Part shown: positions 11,001 through 21,662 of the stretch, in pieces
How positions within the stretch are numbered: the first letter of the stretch is position 1
Layout of the letters: the number at the start of each line of letters is the position of its first letter
NCBI GenBank assembly: GCA_025435555.1
Contig: JAIWWG010000020.1
Location: 310,001 to 374,000 of the forward strand
Length of the DNA stretch: 64,000 bases
Direction of reading: 5' to 3'
Origin: Chytriomyces cf. hyalinus JEL632
Taxonomy: Eukaryota > Chytridiomycota > Chytridiomycetes > Chytridiales > Chytriomycetaceae
Position numbers and translations under genes: made by a program
Notes under the pieces: model-generated
What the model saw: only the letters and a program-made list of their open reading frames with translations
Database searches by the model: none
What the model was told of the DNA's origin: nothing

Positions 11001-12692
11001 ATCATATGCGTTGAGCATGCGCATGCAAAAAATGTTTTTGGAATCCTTACCAAAGTGAATCAATTCCATGCGGCAAAAGAAAGGGGACATCTCGTTGAAC
11101 CCATCTTGAAAAAAGGACCATTTCTTCTTTTCAGTTTCCAACTTTTGAATAGAGTTGGAAAGCGGTTCATTTTGAGGGGTTGCATTTTTGAATCTGTCTC
11201 CGAGCGACTCGGCGCTGCGGTTTGGCTGATATGATGTGATTGCCGTGGCTTGCTGGATTGCTTTTTGGGTCATGGTTGATATCGTTCGAACGAGACCGAT
11301 GCTTCTTCTGGAGCCGTGCAATGAGAACCTCTTGGGAGGTTCTACTGAAAGTTTTGCAGCAGTATCGCCGACTGGGAGGTTCAGTTGTTGGACCAGGTTG
11401 CCCTCAGAAACTCCTTTTTTGCTGCGTGCGGATCTCGCGACAGAACTCAGTGAATCCTGCGCCATGATGGTAATTGTGGGGATAGCGCCTTGCTCAAGGT
11501 CGAACGAATGTGTGGAAAGAGACCTTGCCTTCTTTGGTACTAGATGCATGGGCTCCTGTGCCGGCTTTCTGTCCATCATCTTCTGCCACAGCGGCTTCCG
11601 AGCCTCTTCTTCATTCTCAAAGACCAGGTCTCGACTGGCTGTGAGATCAATGTAGTCGACATCCGCTTTTGCTTGAAGACGCTGGACCACGGACGGCCGC
11701 TTCAGCGTTGAATTTGAACGGTTTTCTTTTGAGGCTAAGAATAGCCGCGCCTTGGAGCCAGCGAGCGTGACTGACTTTCTCAGGTTTTGGCTGCCAGAAC
11801 TGTCAGTCGGGGATGTAACGCTCGGCTCTTGCTGGTAATACGCTTTGGGTGTTTTGGCGCTGGTTTGCCGCGGCAGCGACGTTCGCACTGGGAACAACCC
11901 GCCAGCAGTTTGATTGAAAGGTTGCAGACTGGCACTGTGGGTGTCAGCCGCAGTGTGTGCTTCTGCCTGGGCTTGCGCCAGTTCATACACTTCTTGAATA
12001 TCAGGAACGCTGCCCAAGACGCTGTTTCTACCGGATGTTGCTGAATATGTCGTAATATTTTCGGGTGGTGTTTCGCATTCGGAAGAAATTGAGTCCGTGT
12101 CGGTGCCGTGCGCTTCCCGCTTTTCATCCAAATTCGCGGCGCACGCGTCTTGATTAAGACTGCTCCTGATGCTGCTGTTTGCAGAAGATATACTTCTTAC
12201 ATTGACTCTTGGCGACGGACTTCGTGCGGGTATTTTTTGAAATTGAATGGTATCTCCCATCCTGGATCCACCAACCCCCGCGTGCAATGACATTGGTCGA
12301 TTCGGCTTTTGAACCCCACTTTCCAGCGTAAAGCTCTTTGTTCGTTCGTTGTTTGCCATCGGGCTTAATGGCGCGGTTGTTAATGCCCCCACAGGCTCCA
12401 ACTGCGAATGTTGCACCGCCAATGAGTTTTTCGAACCAAAGTGTTCGCGGATGGAGCCGGAACCCACAGGCAAATTGTTGACAAACATTTCAGGAGCGTG
12501 GAACCAAGTTTCCCACGTGTTTGAAGGAGCCCCATCTTGCCGCGTTTGTGATGGCTTCAGTAGGCTGAAGAGTGAGTGTGCGGCGGGACGTAGGATGGAC
12601 AAGTGTGATTCAAGCTGATCAAACTTGAGTTTAAAGTCTGCGAGTGCAGCCAGGATGTCTGTGACGTCCATGGGTTCCGCACGGCGAGCCAT
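8100..12692 (-). CDS. Cyclic-nucleotide-gated ion channel, paralogue of 1415-5036, with three tandem cNMP-binding domains
   Basis: Same architecture as its neighbour paralogue but longer. The start is MARRAEPMDVTD at 12692, followed by about 480 residues of Ser/Pro-rich cytosolic sequence and six TM segments (HGFAVDLITSFPFELL is S3; IRMLRVYKL is S4). Pore helix YTWAMFQ is followed by AVANTFPLAYR, again without GYG/GFG. The C-linker reads YMRWKDLDPTTRRKVMKYYE. Three CNBDs follow: DLFIGRIATSLV...EVALIANIPRTATIQ, DLFVYRVATSLV...GEVAVIANIPRTATIA and ELFLLRIAKSLV...EVALLANIPRTATVK. Each keeps the cassette Arg and is separated by an RMERxxxEE(D/E)ARK-type linker helix. About 12 exons. The intron splitting the FFG-E codon (GGA G|AG) recurs in CNBD1 and CNBD3, and CNBD2 lacks it. 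The protein ends MEKVKVGM. Ligand identity is not determinable here. Confidence 0.9.
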
Positions 12693-13139
12693 CGTTTTCA
12701 GAATCTTGTGTTGGGAAAAATTTCGGTGTAAATCTTTTCCCGTTCAATTCTCAGCCGTTTACTAATTCAGTAATGATCAGACGCGACGAATTCGTTTGAT
12801 ATGACAAAAAGCAGTGGGAATATTTTTGGAAAAATTAATAAAACCGCGACTTGTTCGAGATGGGGTTTGAACGGTTGAAAGGTGGGAGAATGGTAGGAAC
12901 CACCTGTCGCACTGACGCCCCTCGTCTGACTTTTGTTGATAAAGGACGAACAGTAGGTAGTGGCGACGGGTAGGTGAAAGAGGTGCGCAACTACCGCTCG
13001 CGAAAAAGGGAAGCGAAGCGGGGATTTGACGTAGCAAAGGGAAATAGGGTTCCACTCGCCAGCTTCTGACTGTTGACTTTACCGCAGATGAAATATTTCT
13101 TTCTTTTTTGGTTTTACATAAAATCTTCAACATCCAAAG
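12693..13139. other. Intergenic region between divergent channel gene and RPC19
   Basis: About 450 bp between the start codons of two divergently transcribed genes. I see no gene. An open frame on the minus strand (12777-13187) overlaps RPC19 and has no family signal. The stretch presumably holds both promoters, but I recognise no specific element. Confidence 0.5.
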
Positions 13140-13749
13140 ATGGCTATGGTAGAACCCGTCGACGGGGCCGGCATGACCGTGCCCCAAACAGAAGGCCCAA
13201 AGATTGAGATTGTGCGTGGATTCAACATGACACTCCCTTGTGAGTACTCACTACGCACTATTCACAGCTGAAGGGAGACTACGACGATCCAACGGCAGTT
13301 ACATTCGTACTGAAGGACGAAGACCACACCCTGGGAAACACTCTGCGATACCTGCTGATGAAGAAGTGAGGAATACTCGTTTGTCGCTGTTTCGTTGAAG
13401 GCTGAGCCCGCACAACAGCCCGAATGTTTCCTTCTGCGGATACTCTCTTCCGCACCCGTCCGAATATAAAGTAAACCTACGTATTCAAACTGATGGTGCG
13501 TATTCTTCTCTTCGTTTTTCGACATTTTGCTGGGCAAGTTCGTAAACGTTCTTTTTTGAAAGGCAAAATCACGGCTGTTCAAGCTTTACACAAGGCTCTC
13601 GATAATTTAACGCAAATGTGCGAGCACATTTCTTCAACATTTTCAGAAAAGGTGTGTCAGTTGTTTTCGCAATGTTTATCGGTTTGGAAGACTGACTCTT
13701 CTGGCCATCATCGCAGATTGCCGCCGCGGGAGTCGAAAACGACAGCTAA
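13140..13749 (+). CDS. RPC19: DNA-directed RNA polymerases I and III subunit RPAC2 (AC19)
   Basis: Shared assembly subunit of nuclear RNA polymerases I and III; it pairs with AC40 as the alpha-like heterodimer. Five exons: 13140-13211, 13268-13365, 13419-13495, 13563-13651 and 13717-13749. They give a protein of about 120 residues ending AAAGVENDS. Family signatures are [28 protein letters not shown] and VNLRIQTDG, then a C-terminal helix with [12 protein letters not shown]. The first donor was taken as gtgcgt at 13212 because it keeps phase 0 (PKIEI-LKGDYDD); the stronger-looking gtgagt at 13231 breaks the frame. Length matches the family. Identification is firm. Confidence 0.95.
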
Positions 13750-13889
13750 CTTAGCAGATATCAATCGAAATAAACCCCGTAATACGTCCTTATTCAGACT
13801 TGGTGTTCGAAGCATTGCTGCATCTTGGTGTGCGAGACAGGAGAACCAACGCGGAGATTCTCTCGAGGCAATTCGCATCCACTGACGCA

Positions 13890-14175
13890 CGTAATGCATG
13901 CTTTGCCCGTTTGATATCAATGAAAGGGACAGCTGTTGCTCGGCTATTCGTAGTGGCGATGAGATTAGAAGATATCCAACAACTTCATCTAAAGGCGTTG
14001 GCGCAATCGACCACGATTTTGACCGGATTGTTTCCATCTACTCCTATTGTATCGGGCCGCCTCCAACGCCAAGGGCAGGTCCGAGAATGAATAATGATGC
14101 ATGACCATCTATTCGAGCTTATTTCCATCAACTCTGCCGTATCGCCATCGCTTTGCAACACTTGCAGCGCACATA
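13890..14175 (+). repeat. Duplicated block, copy A (relates to 16960-17390 and to 22085-21780 reverse)
   Basis: The segment from about 13918 (aatgaaagggac) through ggcgttggcgcaatcgacca to about 14170 aligns with the 3' end of the alcohol dehydrogenase gene and the sequence just beyond it (17150-17390), at roughly three quarters identity by eye with several small indels. Read on the minus strand it encodes the C-terminal motif NPVKIVVDCANAF, matching KPVKIVVDCANVF of the dehydrogenase, but the frame is broken twice upstream. It ends at the gcgcac at about 14170, where similarity stops abruptly. Confidence 0.75.
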
Positions 14176-15168
14176 ACAGCTCCACTGCAAAGTCTGAGCA
14201 GTGGACCACAGCTAGTTGGGTCATCCACCAATCCACTTCAGATGCCACAACCTGTCATTTTCAAGACGAGTCAACTTCCGTTCATTGTGAGAAAGATGAA
14301 CTCACCATAGCGTCCAAGTACAAACTATACATGTACTGTTCCAGAACAGCGTCGCACCTTGGAGCGACCTCCTCCGCACAAATGCCAGCGACAACAGCAG
14401 TGACCTGTTCATGCTAACGCCAGATATAAGGGTACCTTGGGTTAAAAAGAAACTGTCACTGTGACAAAGATCACAGAGCCTTACCTTGTGGCTTTGGCTG
14501 CACAGCATGCTGTCCATTGGGGCAACGCCCACATCCGGTTCAGCTAGTTCAGTAGCTTTGCCAGAACACTGCACCGCAGCCTCTTGAGTCGTGAACCATG
14601 CGACTTCGGATGCGATCACCTATTGTTTTCACAACACATCAAACTCCAGTTTCTCAGTGAGAAAAGATCAACAACTCACGTGCGGATCGGAGTACAAATT
14701 GTACAGGAACTTTTCATCGCTGGTTGAACGTTCTGGGCACATGTTCTCGGCCTCTTTTTCAGCGGCAGTCTCCGGTTCATCCTAATAACAGGTAATGATG
14801 CAACTCGGATTAACAAGAAAGAGCAGAGACTGAAAAGAACTGCAGGCTTTTACCGTTTCCACGTGGATCTGGTCCCCAAGAAGCGTTGCCTCGCTTCCCA
14901 TTTGGACCAATTTCTTCAAATGCAAGAATGTTGGATTGTGTTTTTTAAGCACTGGATTGTTTAAAATTTCCGCAGGGACAAGTACAATGTCCAGCTTGTG
15001 CGGTTGAACATCGCACATGCCACCTGCGAGAAGCGTATCAGTGACCGTGTTGAGCTTCGCATCGTTATCCTTTTGGGCCAGGAGGAGTGCCTCTATGGCC
15101 ACGGCGATTGTGATTTGGTATTCGCGTCGTTGTTGACGCTCGATTTGCAAGGAAGATTGTCTGGACAT
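13985..15168 (-). CDS. Unrecognised spliced gene with an internally repeated module; last exon fused to a dehydrogenase-tail fragment
   Basis: I do not recognise this family. A start at 15168 (MSRQSSLQIERQQ) opens an exon to about 14857, with helical, Lys/Leu-rich sequence (IEALLLAQKDNDAKL). Four further exons join with good donors (gtaaaag, gtgagtt, gtaaggc, gtgagtt) and ag acceptors. Exons 2-3 and 4-5 encode the same module: FLYNLYSDPHVIASEVAW...TQEAAVQCSGKATEL and YMYSLYLDAMVVASEVDW...TQLAVVHCSDFAVEL. In both, the intron falls between the Tyr-rich half and the ASEV half, so the repeat arose as a two-exon unit. The final exon runs into duplicated block A, so its last 60 or so residues are a broken copy of the dehydrogenase tail and may not be functional. 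No TM segment or signal peptide. Confidence 0.55.
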
Positions 15169-15800
15169 TATATTTAAGATCAATCGTTCCACAAAAAATA
15201 AACGAGGAGTCAGAAACAATGTGATACAATAGATCAAGGGGTGGGAAGGGAAGAGGAGGAAACAGGGATTTGCAAATCCGCGTGACAATTTCCATTTTGA
15301 GATCGAGTCTCAGAATGCTTTGAAACAAGATCGGGGGGTTGAAGAGAGGCTGGGAACGGGGTGCGCAACACTCCACCTACATTATTATTTGGTTGTTGAT
15401 ATGCTCGTGGGTCGTGTTCTAGTTTTTAGTAATCGAGTCTGTGAGTGAGGGAAATAAAATGACGCGGGTGAGAAGACAGGTTGGCATTTGGGAAGATCAA
15501 CGTGAACAAGGACTCAAGAGAGAGGAGTATGGGGGCGTATAAGAGACTCTCTATCCCAGCGTCTGATCCAAGGCTTCTGGAAGTTGGGGGAAGGGGGTGG
15601 GACTTGGAGAAAGTGCGGATGGAAGACGGTCACCGTTTCTTGACAATTATTTCTGGCTGGTCTCGAAAACGCCAAACACGAAATGAGACAAAAAATAAAT
15701 ATTTGCGGAATATTGTTGAAGGGGGTGCATGTCCGAGAAGCAGCAGCTTGAATCGGCGTTGAATCGTCCGAAGCCAACCTCGCATTCCAAAGTATCTTGG
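15169..15800. other. Region without a convincing gene
   Basis: Open frames are short and lack family signals. Upstream of the start at 15168 lies a pyrimidine/purine-skewed tract (about 15180-15310). Otherwise I see no repeats or structural RNA. Confidence 0.45.
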
Positions 15801-15802
15801 CA

Positions 15803-17100
15803 ATGACCTTCGAACACCGACTAGAACTCAAGCAGAGATCGGATTTGCTGAACAGGTGTGTCGTTCAATTTGCGTCCCCGACCCAGTGACGAAAAGCGAG
15901 TTTCGATCCCGCAATCAGCCACCCACAGCATTCTCTTGTGCTGTTTGCTGCAAAGCCCACCCGCGAAAAATAGACCCTCAGAACCACAAATTCTTCCGAA
16001 TGAAACTACATCTGCGACCACAGACAGTGCCCATTCTCACGTTGGGTGATGAGGTATCACGTCATTTATCAGACCCAAAATGCAGGATTGATATTTCGTG
16101 TGTGGGCACAGATAGATACGGGGTCGAACCTTGTTGAGGTCCGAATCGCTTCCGATAAACCCACAATATTTGCAATGTTCATCGAACAACCCAACCAGAG
16201 GGAACAAATTCATCTTGGCACGATTCCGCTCGATTCGGGTATGTCTCAAACGCGTGGTTGTCTATCTCCAGACTCCTTCCATCGAGCCCCTTCCACGCCG
16301 CATGTATGACGTTTAAGTTCCGTTGGCGAAATGCGGTGGTGGAAGTTGAAGAGCAAACTCCCGGTCGGCATCAACTCATAAAGTACGATGTAAGTATAAT
16401 CTGCTCAATGCATGTCCTATTCGAGAAGATTCGGAACTGGCTGCATGCCTGATCTTTTTTTTTTTCGAAACTTGGCGCCCCAATTCACTGTCGAGAAATT
16501 CAGGCTCCAAATGCTCCAGATTGACGTTTGTATTTCTCTCGTTGGAATAAGGATAGCGCGCAAAATCGGCCCTGCCATTCAATTTAAGCTTGCCAGGGGA
16601 GAGCGATGAGGATTCCAGATTATTCAAGGGAATGCCATCTTATAAATGTGCGACGGGACGATTTCTGGAGGTCTCGCTCTTCGCGTTCGATAGTGTCTGC
16701 ACGGTAAATTGTTGGAATTGGCGGGGCAGTTGACAGTGGAGAAAGTGAAGGATACTTGCAATGTTTCGAAATGACGCTCTTAAAGCAACTGGGATATAGA
16801 CTGATGTCCACTCTGCCGGCTCGAGGTGATGATGGCCAGGGAATCGAGACAATTGGGGGTGATGGAGAATATGCCCAAGATTTCATTGTCCTGGTCCGAT
16901 CATATCGCCTTCGGAATGATGCTGCGCACTATAGACATGATCGCAGATGTGCCTTCAGTTTTTGCGAGCAACTCGGCCCCATGGTTTTGACGAATCATCC
17001 TTTTTGTTTTCACAGACTGTTCCATTTTTATGCGTCTTTAGTTATGGTTGAACCAAAGCGTATCTCCATTGCTCATTTCCCCTCCGCGCTCCTTCCATGA
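15803..17100 (+). pseudogene. Probable degenerate gene remnant upstream of duplicated block B
   Basis: Coding-like fragments follow one another on the plus strand without a continuous frame. They are MTFEHRLELKQRSDLLNR at 15803 ending at a gtgtgt donor, SNLVEVRIASDKPTIFAMF around 16126-16230, FRWRNAVVEVEEQTPG around 16318-16370 ending in a strong gtaagt, and an open frame at 16756-17100. The last of these contains NHPFCFHRLFHFYASLVMVE, which matches NHPFCFYRLFHIYASLVVVE on the minus strand at about 22047-21985. After that match, stops appear in all useful frames. The matched exon starts right after a tttgttttcacag acceptor in both places, so an old spliced gene is likely. The function is unknown. 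An alternative is a working gene whose exons I could not chain. Confidence 0.35.
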
Positions 17101-17390
17101 TCCGGGCGCACAACAAACGGAGGGCTACCTGGACTTGATCATTAGCCAAGACCAATGAAAGGGAATTTGCTACCCGGAAGTCTTTTACTGCGACGAAACA
17201 CGCTTTTTTATTTAAAAAATGAGTTTTCAAAAGACATTGGCGCAGTCGACCACGATTTTGACAGGTTTCTTTCCGTCTGCTCTATTTCCTCTGGCCACCT
17301 CCATCGCCAAGGGCAGGTCTGAGAGTGAATAACGATGTGTAACTAGCTGTTGGAGCTTGTTTCCAATCAACTCTGCCTTGTCGCCATCTC
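16960..17390 (+). repeat. Duplicated block, copy B, overlapping the 3' end of the alcohol dehydrogenase gene
   Basis: Matches copy C (minus strand, 22060-21770) through cagactgttccat, gatccgggcgc, ctacctggactt, gaccaatgaaaggga and ttcaaaagacattgg, then gtcgaccacgattttg and ctctatttcctc. The last part lies inside the dehydrogenase coding sequence read antisense. It matches copy A from the aatgaaaggga motif to about 17390. Copies A and B therefore share the dehydrogenase 3' end, while B and C share the upstream exon-like portion. Confidence 0.7.
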
Positions 17391-18880
17391 TTTGCAACAA
17401 AACTTGGAGCGCACGTTTAAAATCACCGCAACGGGATGTGCTGATAATAGTTCCTTTTTGTAGCAGTAACGCCATCGCATTCTCATTCATGCGAGATGAA
17501 TAAGCGCTCAAGTAAAAGATTGCCCCTCTTGGGGCAACGAGAGATTTGTCATGGAATCGAGATGGGAAAACAATGCCATCGACATCGTCGGGGCTTGAAA
17601 CAATCGCTGCATCATACCGCGGGAGTCGTGAGCCAGACGATAAGAGGTGCTCGCCTAAAGATCCTAATTCAAGTGCTGCATCCGCTTCTGCAATTGACAG
17701 ATCCGTGTGCAGAGTATAGTCGCTGTGATTCAAGAGTTCTGTCGGCAGCTGGTCAGCCGCTGACGGTGCCACATAAATGTTCATCTTTTGTTCGCCAGAT
17801 GGTTCAGTACGAACAGCTGGGTTCCTCCAAGCCAGGCGCGAAATCAAATCCTGTGCTGTTGCAGGAATCAGAGCAAGTTCTGCAACGACCATCTCAGTCC
17901 AATGTCTCATTCCAAACACTGGCTGTCCATGCGTGCTCTTCAAATGCACTTCTCTTTTCGCCAGGGAAATGGCGCGGTGCAATCCTTTTGGGTTCCCAGT
18001 CGTATCAAAGACAACATCGAATTCAAGGTTTGCCAATGCAGAGTCCTCCCCTTCCTCAGACTTTGGCACTGAGACAATGTGGTCAGCACCAAACGACTGT
18101 GCAAGTGATACATGCTGAAGATTTCCATCGCGCACGAGAGCTGTGATTTGGATGTTTGAAAACTTAGGGTCACTTTTTCTTCGTCCGTCAAGCGCCAAAA
18201 TTGCGAGGAGACCGAGTTTTCCTGCACCCAGAATTGCGACATGATCTGATTGCTGCAATGAAGATGAATCAATCGCATGAAGCGCAGCTGCGAAAGGTTC
18301 GATCAGAGTTGCGCTTAGGAGACTGAGCGTGTTTCGTGGGATGGGAATCATGTTTTCGACCGGAGCAACCATGAATGGAGCGAGACCCCCTGGCCATGTA
18401 TTGATTCCCATTGTAATCCTGCGCGGGCATTGCGTCGGGAGGGTGTTGTTGGCGCAGTATGGGCAAGATTTCTGACGGCAGTTGCTGTTGATTTCGACAG
18501 CAGCAAAGTCAGCGTCCTTCAAGAGCGCGTGGCTGTCTGGAATTGCAACAATGACCTCGTGGCCAATAATCTGGGGAAGAGGGTACGGAAGAAAGTGCCT
18601 GTCTGCGAGTGAATACGTCATTATGACTAAGAACAGTGAAACACGCACCGGGCACAGTCAGTGCAGCAGATACCGCAAGAGAGCGTCTGTGCATCGGAGT
18701 TTATTGGAGTGGCCCAAGACAAGAGCAGGAGAAGCGTTGAGTCACCTTGCACACACACCACTCGCCGTCCAGGGAAAGGTTCTTAACGCCATTCCGGAGT
18801 ACAGACTTTGGAGAGAAGGAGTACTCGCACGATTGTAGGCTGGTGTCCTCGTGCAGTTCAAGCGCCGAGCAAACGGTCAT
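17227..18880 (-). CDS. Zinc-containing alcohol dehydrogenase (MDR superfamily) with an insertion of about 115 residues
   Basis: Predicted NAD(P)-dependent oxidoreductase. Exons 18880-18746, 18686-18649 and 18598-17227 join to LSCGICCTDCARHFLPYP...IIGHE, restoring the catalytic zinc Cys and the GHE motif. The structural-zinc cysteines are the four in CRQKSCPYCANNTLPTQC. The Rossmann motif is LGAGKLGLLA. After VVAELALIP, where ordinary family members go straight to the GSRCGPF motif, about 115 extra residues intervene before IISTSRCGDFKRAL. The usual end VTHRYSLSDLPLAMEVARG...KPVKIVV follows, plus a tail DCANVF. The total is about 515 residues against a usual 340-400. The start codon is 33 bp from that of divergent RAP1. 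Substrate unknown. Confidence 0.85.
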
Positions 18881-18913
18881 GTCAGAGAACAGTAAAATAA
18901 AACAAATAAATAA

Positions 18914-21662
18914 ATGGCGGAGTCGTCACTGTTCACGGTTGATGGTCGGCCCCTCCGCTTCAGTATTGCTCGAATTGGGAAGTTACGAGAGACATACCGA
19001 ACTCTGATTGAGGTGAGTTTTTTTTGCGATACATGCTGTCACCTTCTCCGCTGCACTGACGACTTCTGAACAGCAAAACGGCGGAGTGGTGTGTGAGCCG
19101 TCGGAGCAGAACCTGTTTCTGCGTCTGGGCGATCAGAGTGTGGCGCATGCACGGAATGACTTGTACAGCTGCGAATACATTCAACACGCGATAAAGTGAG
19201 TTCCGGAGTGACCTCGCTGTGCATGCTCATTGACCAACAACTGCTCCTCTGAAGACATAACAGTTTGCTGGACAAGGAAGCATTCAAGCTGCATCCAGGT
19301 CCGAACGCACCTGCGCCACCATCAAAGTACTCTTTTTTTTTTCAACTTCTTCACGATCGAACGTGCTGGCTCATGCTCTTGACAGGGGTCGCTCTGCATT
19401 TTCGAAAGAAGATGACGCGATTCTGATCGACATATTTGTTAAAAACAAAGTCCATTTAAACGGAAACGCTCTTTACAAAGATCTTGCTGCAAAGGTGCAT
19501 TTTATATTAACTCTTTTCAACGACTCATTTTTTGTTCTGTGCCCGCAGTACCCTCATCATACGTGGCACTCGTGGCGCGACAGAGCAGTCAGAATTCTTT
19601 TGCCAAAGTTGGAGCAGAGTGGTCAACTGGAGCGGCTTCGTGCCGCGTACGCAAACAATGTTCCGCCTCCAGAGAACACCAATGCCGACACCACCAATCC
19701 AGCGCAAGTTGATTCAGCATCAGTTCATGCGCAGAAGGCTGTCCCCCCGAATCACGAGAATCAGAGCATTCATACGTTGGGATCCTCCTCTTCAAGCACA
19801 TCCAAGCAACGCGTTTTACCGACGGACTTCCAAGAAAAAGACAGTATCAGCAGATCAGATGCTTCAGTGCGGCCGCGTTGTGGCAACGACCGTGAAAATA
19901 ATCCATCAGTCACTGCATATACCAACCTCACAGTCAGTGAGCCCCAAAATGTGCAGTCCGCGGTGCAAAGTTCAAAGGCTGATAATTTTCTCGATGAATT
20001 CGATCAATCCGGTGAAGATGAGGCTCAAAGAGGCCGGGACGCCAGTCCCATTAAAGTTGCACCTAATCCAGTCGAAGTTACTGCTTCTACCCATCTCGAT
20101 GTCTCTCAATCACCTAAACATGCCATATCCATCTACCGCACGATTCCGAAATCACTCGAATCAACTGACTCTACTGAGTATACCCATCGAACTATTCCTC
20201 GATCACCTGCTGCAAACGTATTGGCACCTGCAAGTGAGCTCATCACGTCAAACGAAACGTCTGGCTCGAATGTATCGAATTCGCCAGACAAAGGAACAAG
20301 CGTGCGCATGAACGGACACACATCTGAGCAAATTCAAATCAGCAAACTTCCCGAAAGCTTCGCTGATATCGCAAATAAAAAGACCGAATTTCTCAATTCG
20401 GCAGGAAGCTCGAGACGGGAATTACCTTCAACGAAAAGATCTGTTTCTGCATCTGTCGCATCAAAGTCTTCTCCCGGCAAAACGGCTGCTCCAGAAAGCC
20501 CATCATCATCATTTGAAACTCTGGCGCGAAACGCACTCAACCCAGTCCTGCGTACATTTGCCCAACTTCACACGCATAATCCCACAACGGCTCCCTCAAT
20601 TTCGCCCAAACGTCTCATGAATAATTCAATCGAAAGCAAAAAATCCCGACGTCAGTCTGGCGCCGAAATGCTCGAGCAAGTGCGCATGCAAGCTGTACGA
20701 TTGGAGGAAGAACGCGAACACCGTCGAAAATCTCAGCCGTCCTCTGTTTACACGCGTCTTTCTCTCCCACCCTCGACCAAAATATTCAACGAAACTGCAG
20801 ACCTTGCGCGTGAAGCCACAGTTGTGCTTGAGCACAATCACGTGGAAGAGACTTTCTATTTGAGCAGGGAAGATGTTCGAATGGCAAAGTCGTTGATGGA
20901 ACCAGGCAGCGCAGATGCCCCACTCACAAGTCAGCTATTATCAGAACCTTCCCGTCTTTCTTCCGCAGAAGGCAGCATAGCTGCGTCCTTGAATGAAAAA
21001 GAGCAACTACCTGATCGAAAGAGGAAGAAGACTGCTTCTTCATCTCAAACGGAAACCGACTTGATTGATACCCCCTCTCCAAAACGGGTCCAGACCCAAC
21101 AGGGTCAAAGCCAAGAAACAACTTCTTTTGAACCATTATTCAACGACCATGGTGAAGAGGAAAAAGCACCAAATTTCTACACACTCCCGTCTTTCGAAAT
21201 CTCACAGGAGTTTGAAACTGCAGAATCTGAAGAGGCCATCTTTGGAAATGGTGGAGATACCGAAGAGATTGTCGATGAGCTTGTCCTGGAACTCATGGAT
21301 GAGTATGGCGTGTTGAAAGCAGACGCTGAAAAGGCGCTCGATATGTGTATGGTGAGGATATCAGCTCCGCAAAAAAATTGCCATGCATTCTCACAAGCAA
21401 TCTCTATCAGTTCTTTAAAAATAAGGCAATCAAAGTGCTTCAATGCAATTTCAAAGTCGATCTGCTGAGTTCAAAAGTCCGTCCATGGGTCTTCTCTCCG
21501 GAAGAAGATGCATTACTGACTGAGCACGATGATTGGGATGAAGAAGGGGGTCCCATGCAGACTCTGCTGGATGTGCATGGGTCTCGGTTCGTAGGGTTGA
21601 GGTTCAAGTATTTGATGGAAAAACAGAAATTGCGCACACTGGGCAAATCGCGGAAAGCGTGA
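18914..21662 (+). CDS. RAP1: RAP1-type telomere-binding protein (BRCT, Rap1-Myb, C-terminal RCT-like region)
   Basis: Predicted shelterin-type protein acting at telomeres. Exons: 18914-19012, 19074-19195, 19264-19326, 19386-19494, 19549 to about 21350, and a last exon to 21662. The N-terminus (LFTVDGRPLRFSIARIGK...LIEQNGGVV) is a BRCT-like fold. Then comes the diagnostic Rap1 Myb helix-turn-helix: GRSAFSKEDDAILIDIF...GNALYKDLAAKYPHHTWHSWRDR. A Ser-rich, low-complexity linker of about 450 residues with an NLS-like RKRKK follows. The C-terminus has ELMDEYGVLKADAEKAL, then the typical RPWVFSPEEDALL near the end. The last intron is uncertain: gtgtat (at 21347) to cacaag keeps frame to NLYQFFKN; the gtgagg donor 9 bp later does not. 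Some RAP1 proteins bind DNA directly and others only via TRF; this cannot be decided here. Confidence 0.9.

Noticed and set aside
10833-11655. Long plus-strand open frames antisense to the second channel
   Set aside because: Shadows of the Ser-rich channel N-terminus; no family signal, and the sense strand is clearly coding.
12777-13187. 136-codon minus-strand open frame
   Set aside because: It overlaps the first exon of RPC19, has biased composition and carries no domain, TM or splice context.
16037-16249. Minus-strand frame with a Cys pair resembling a zinc knuckle (CKYCGF)
   Set aside because: Only one C-x2-C pair, no partner pair, no start or splice context, and the plus strand is equally open.
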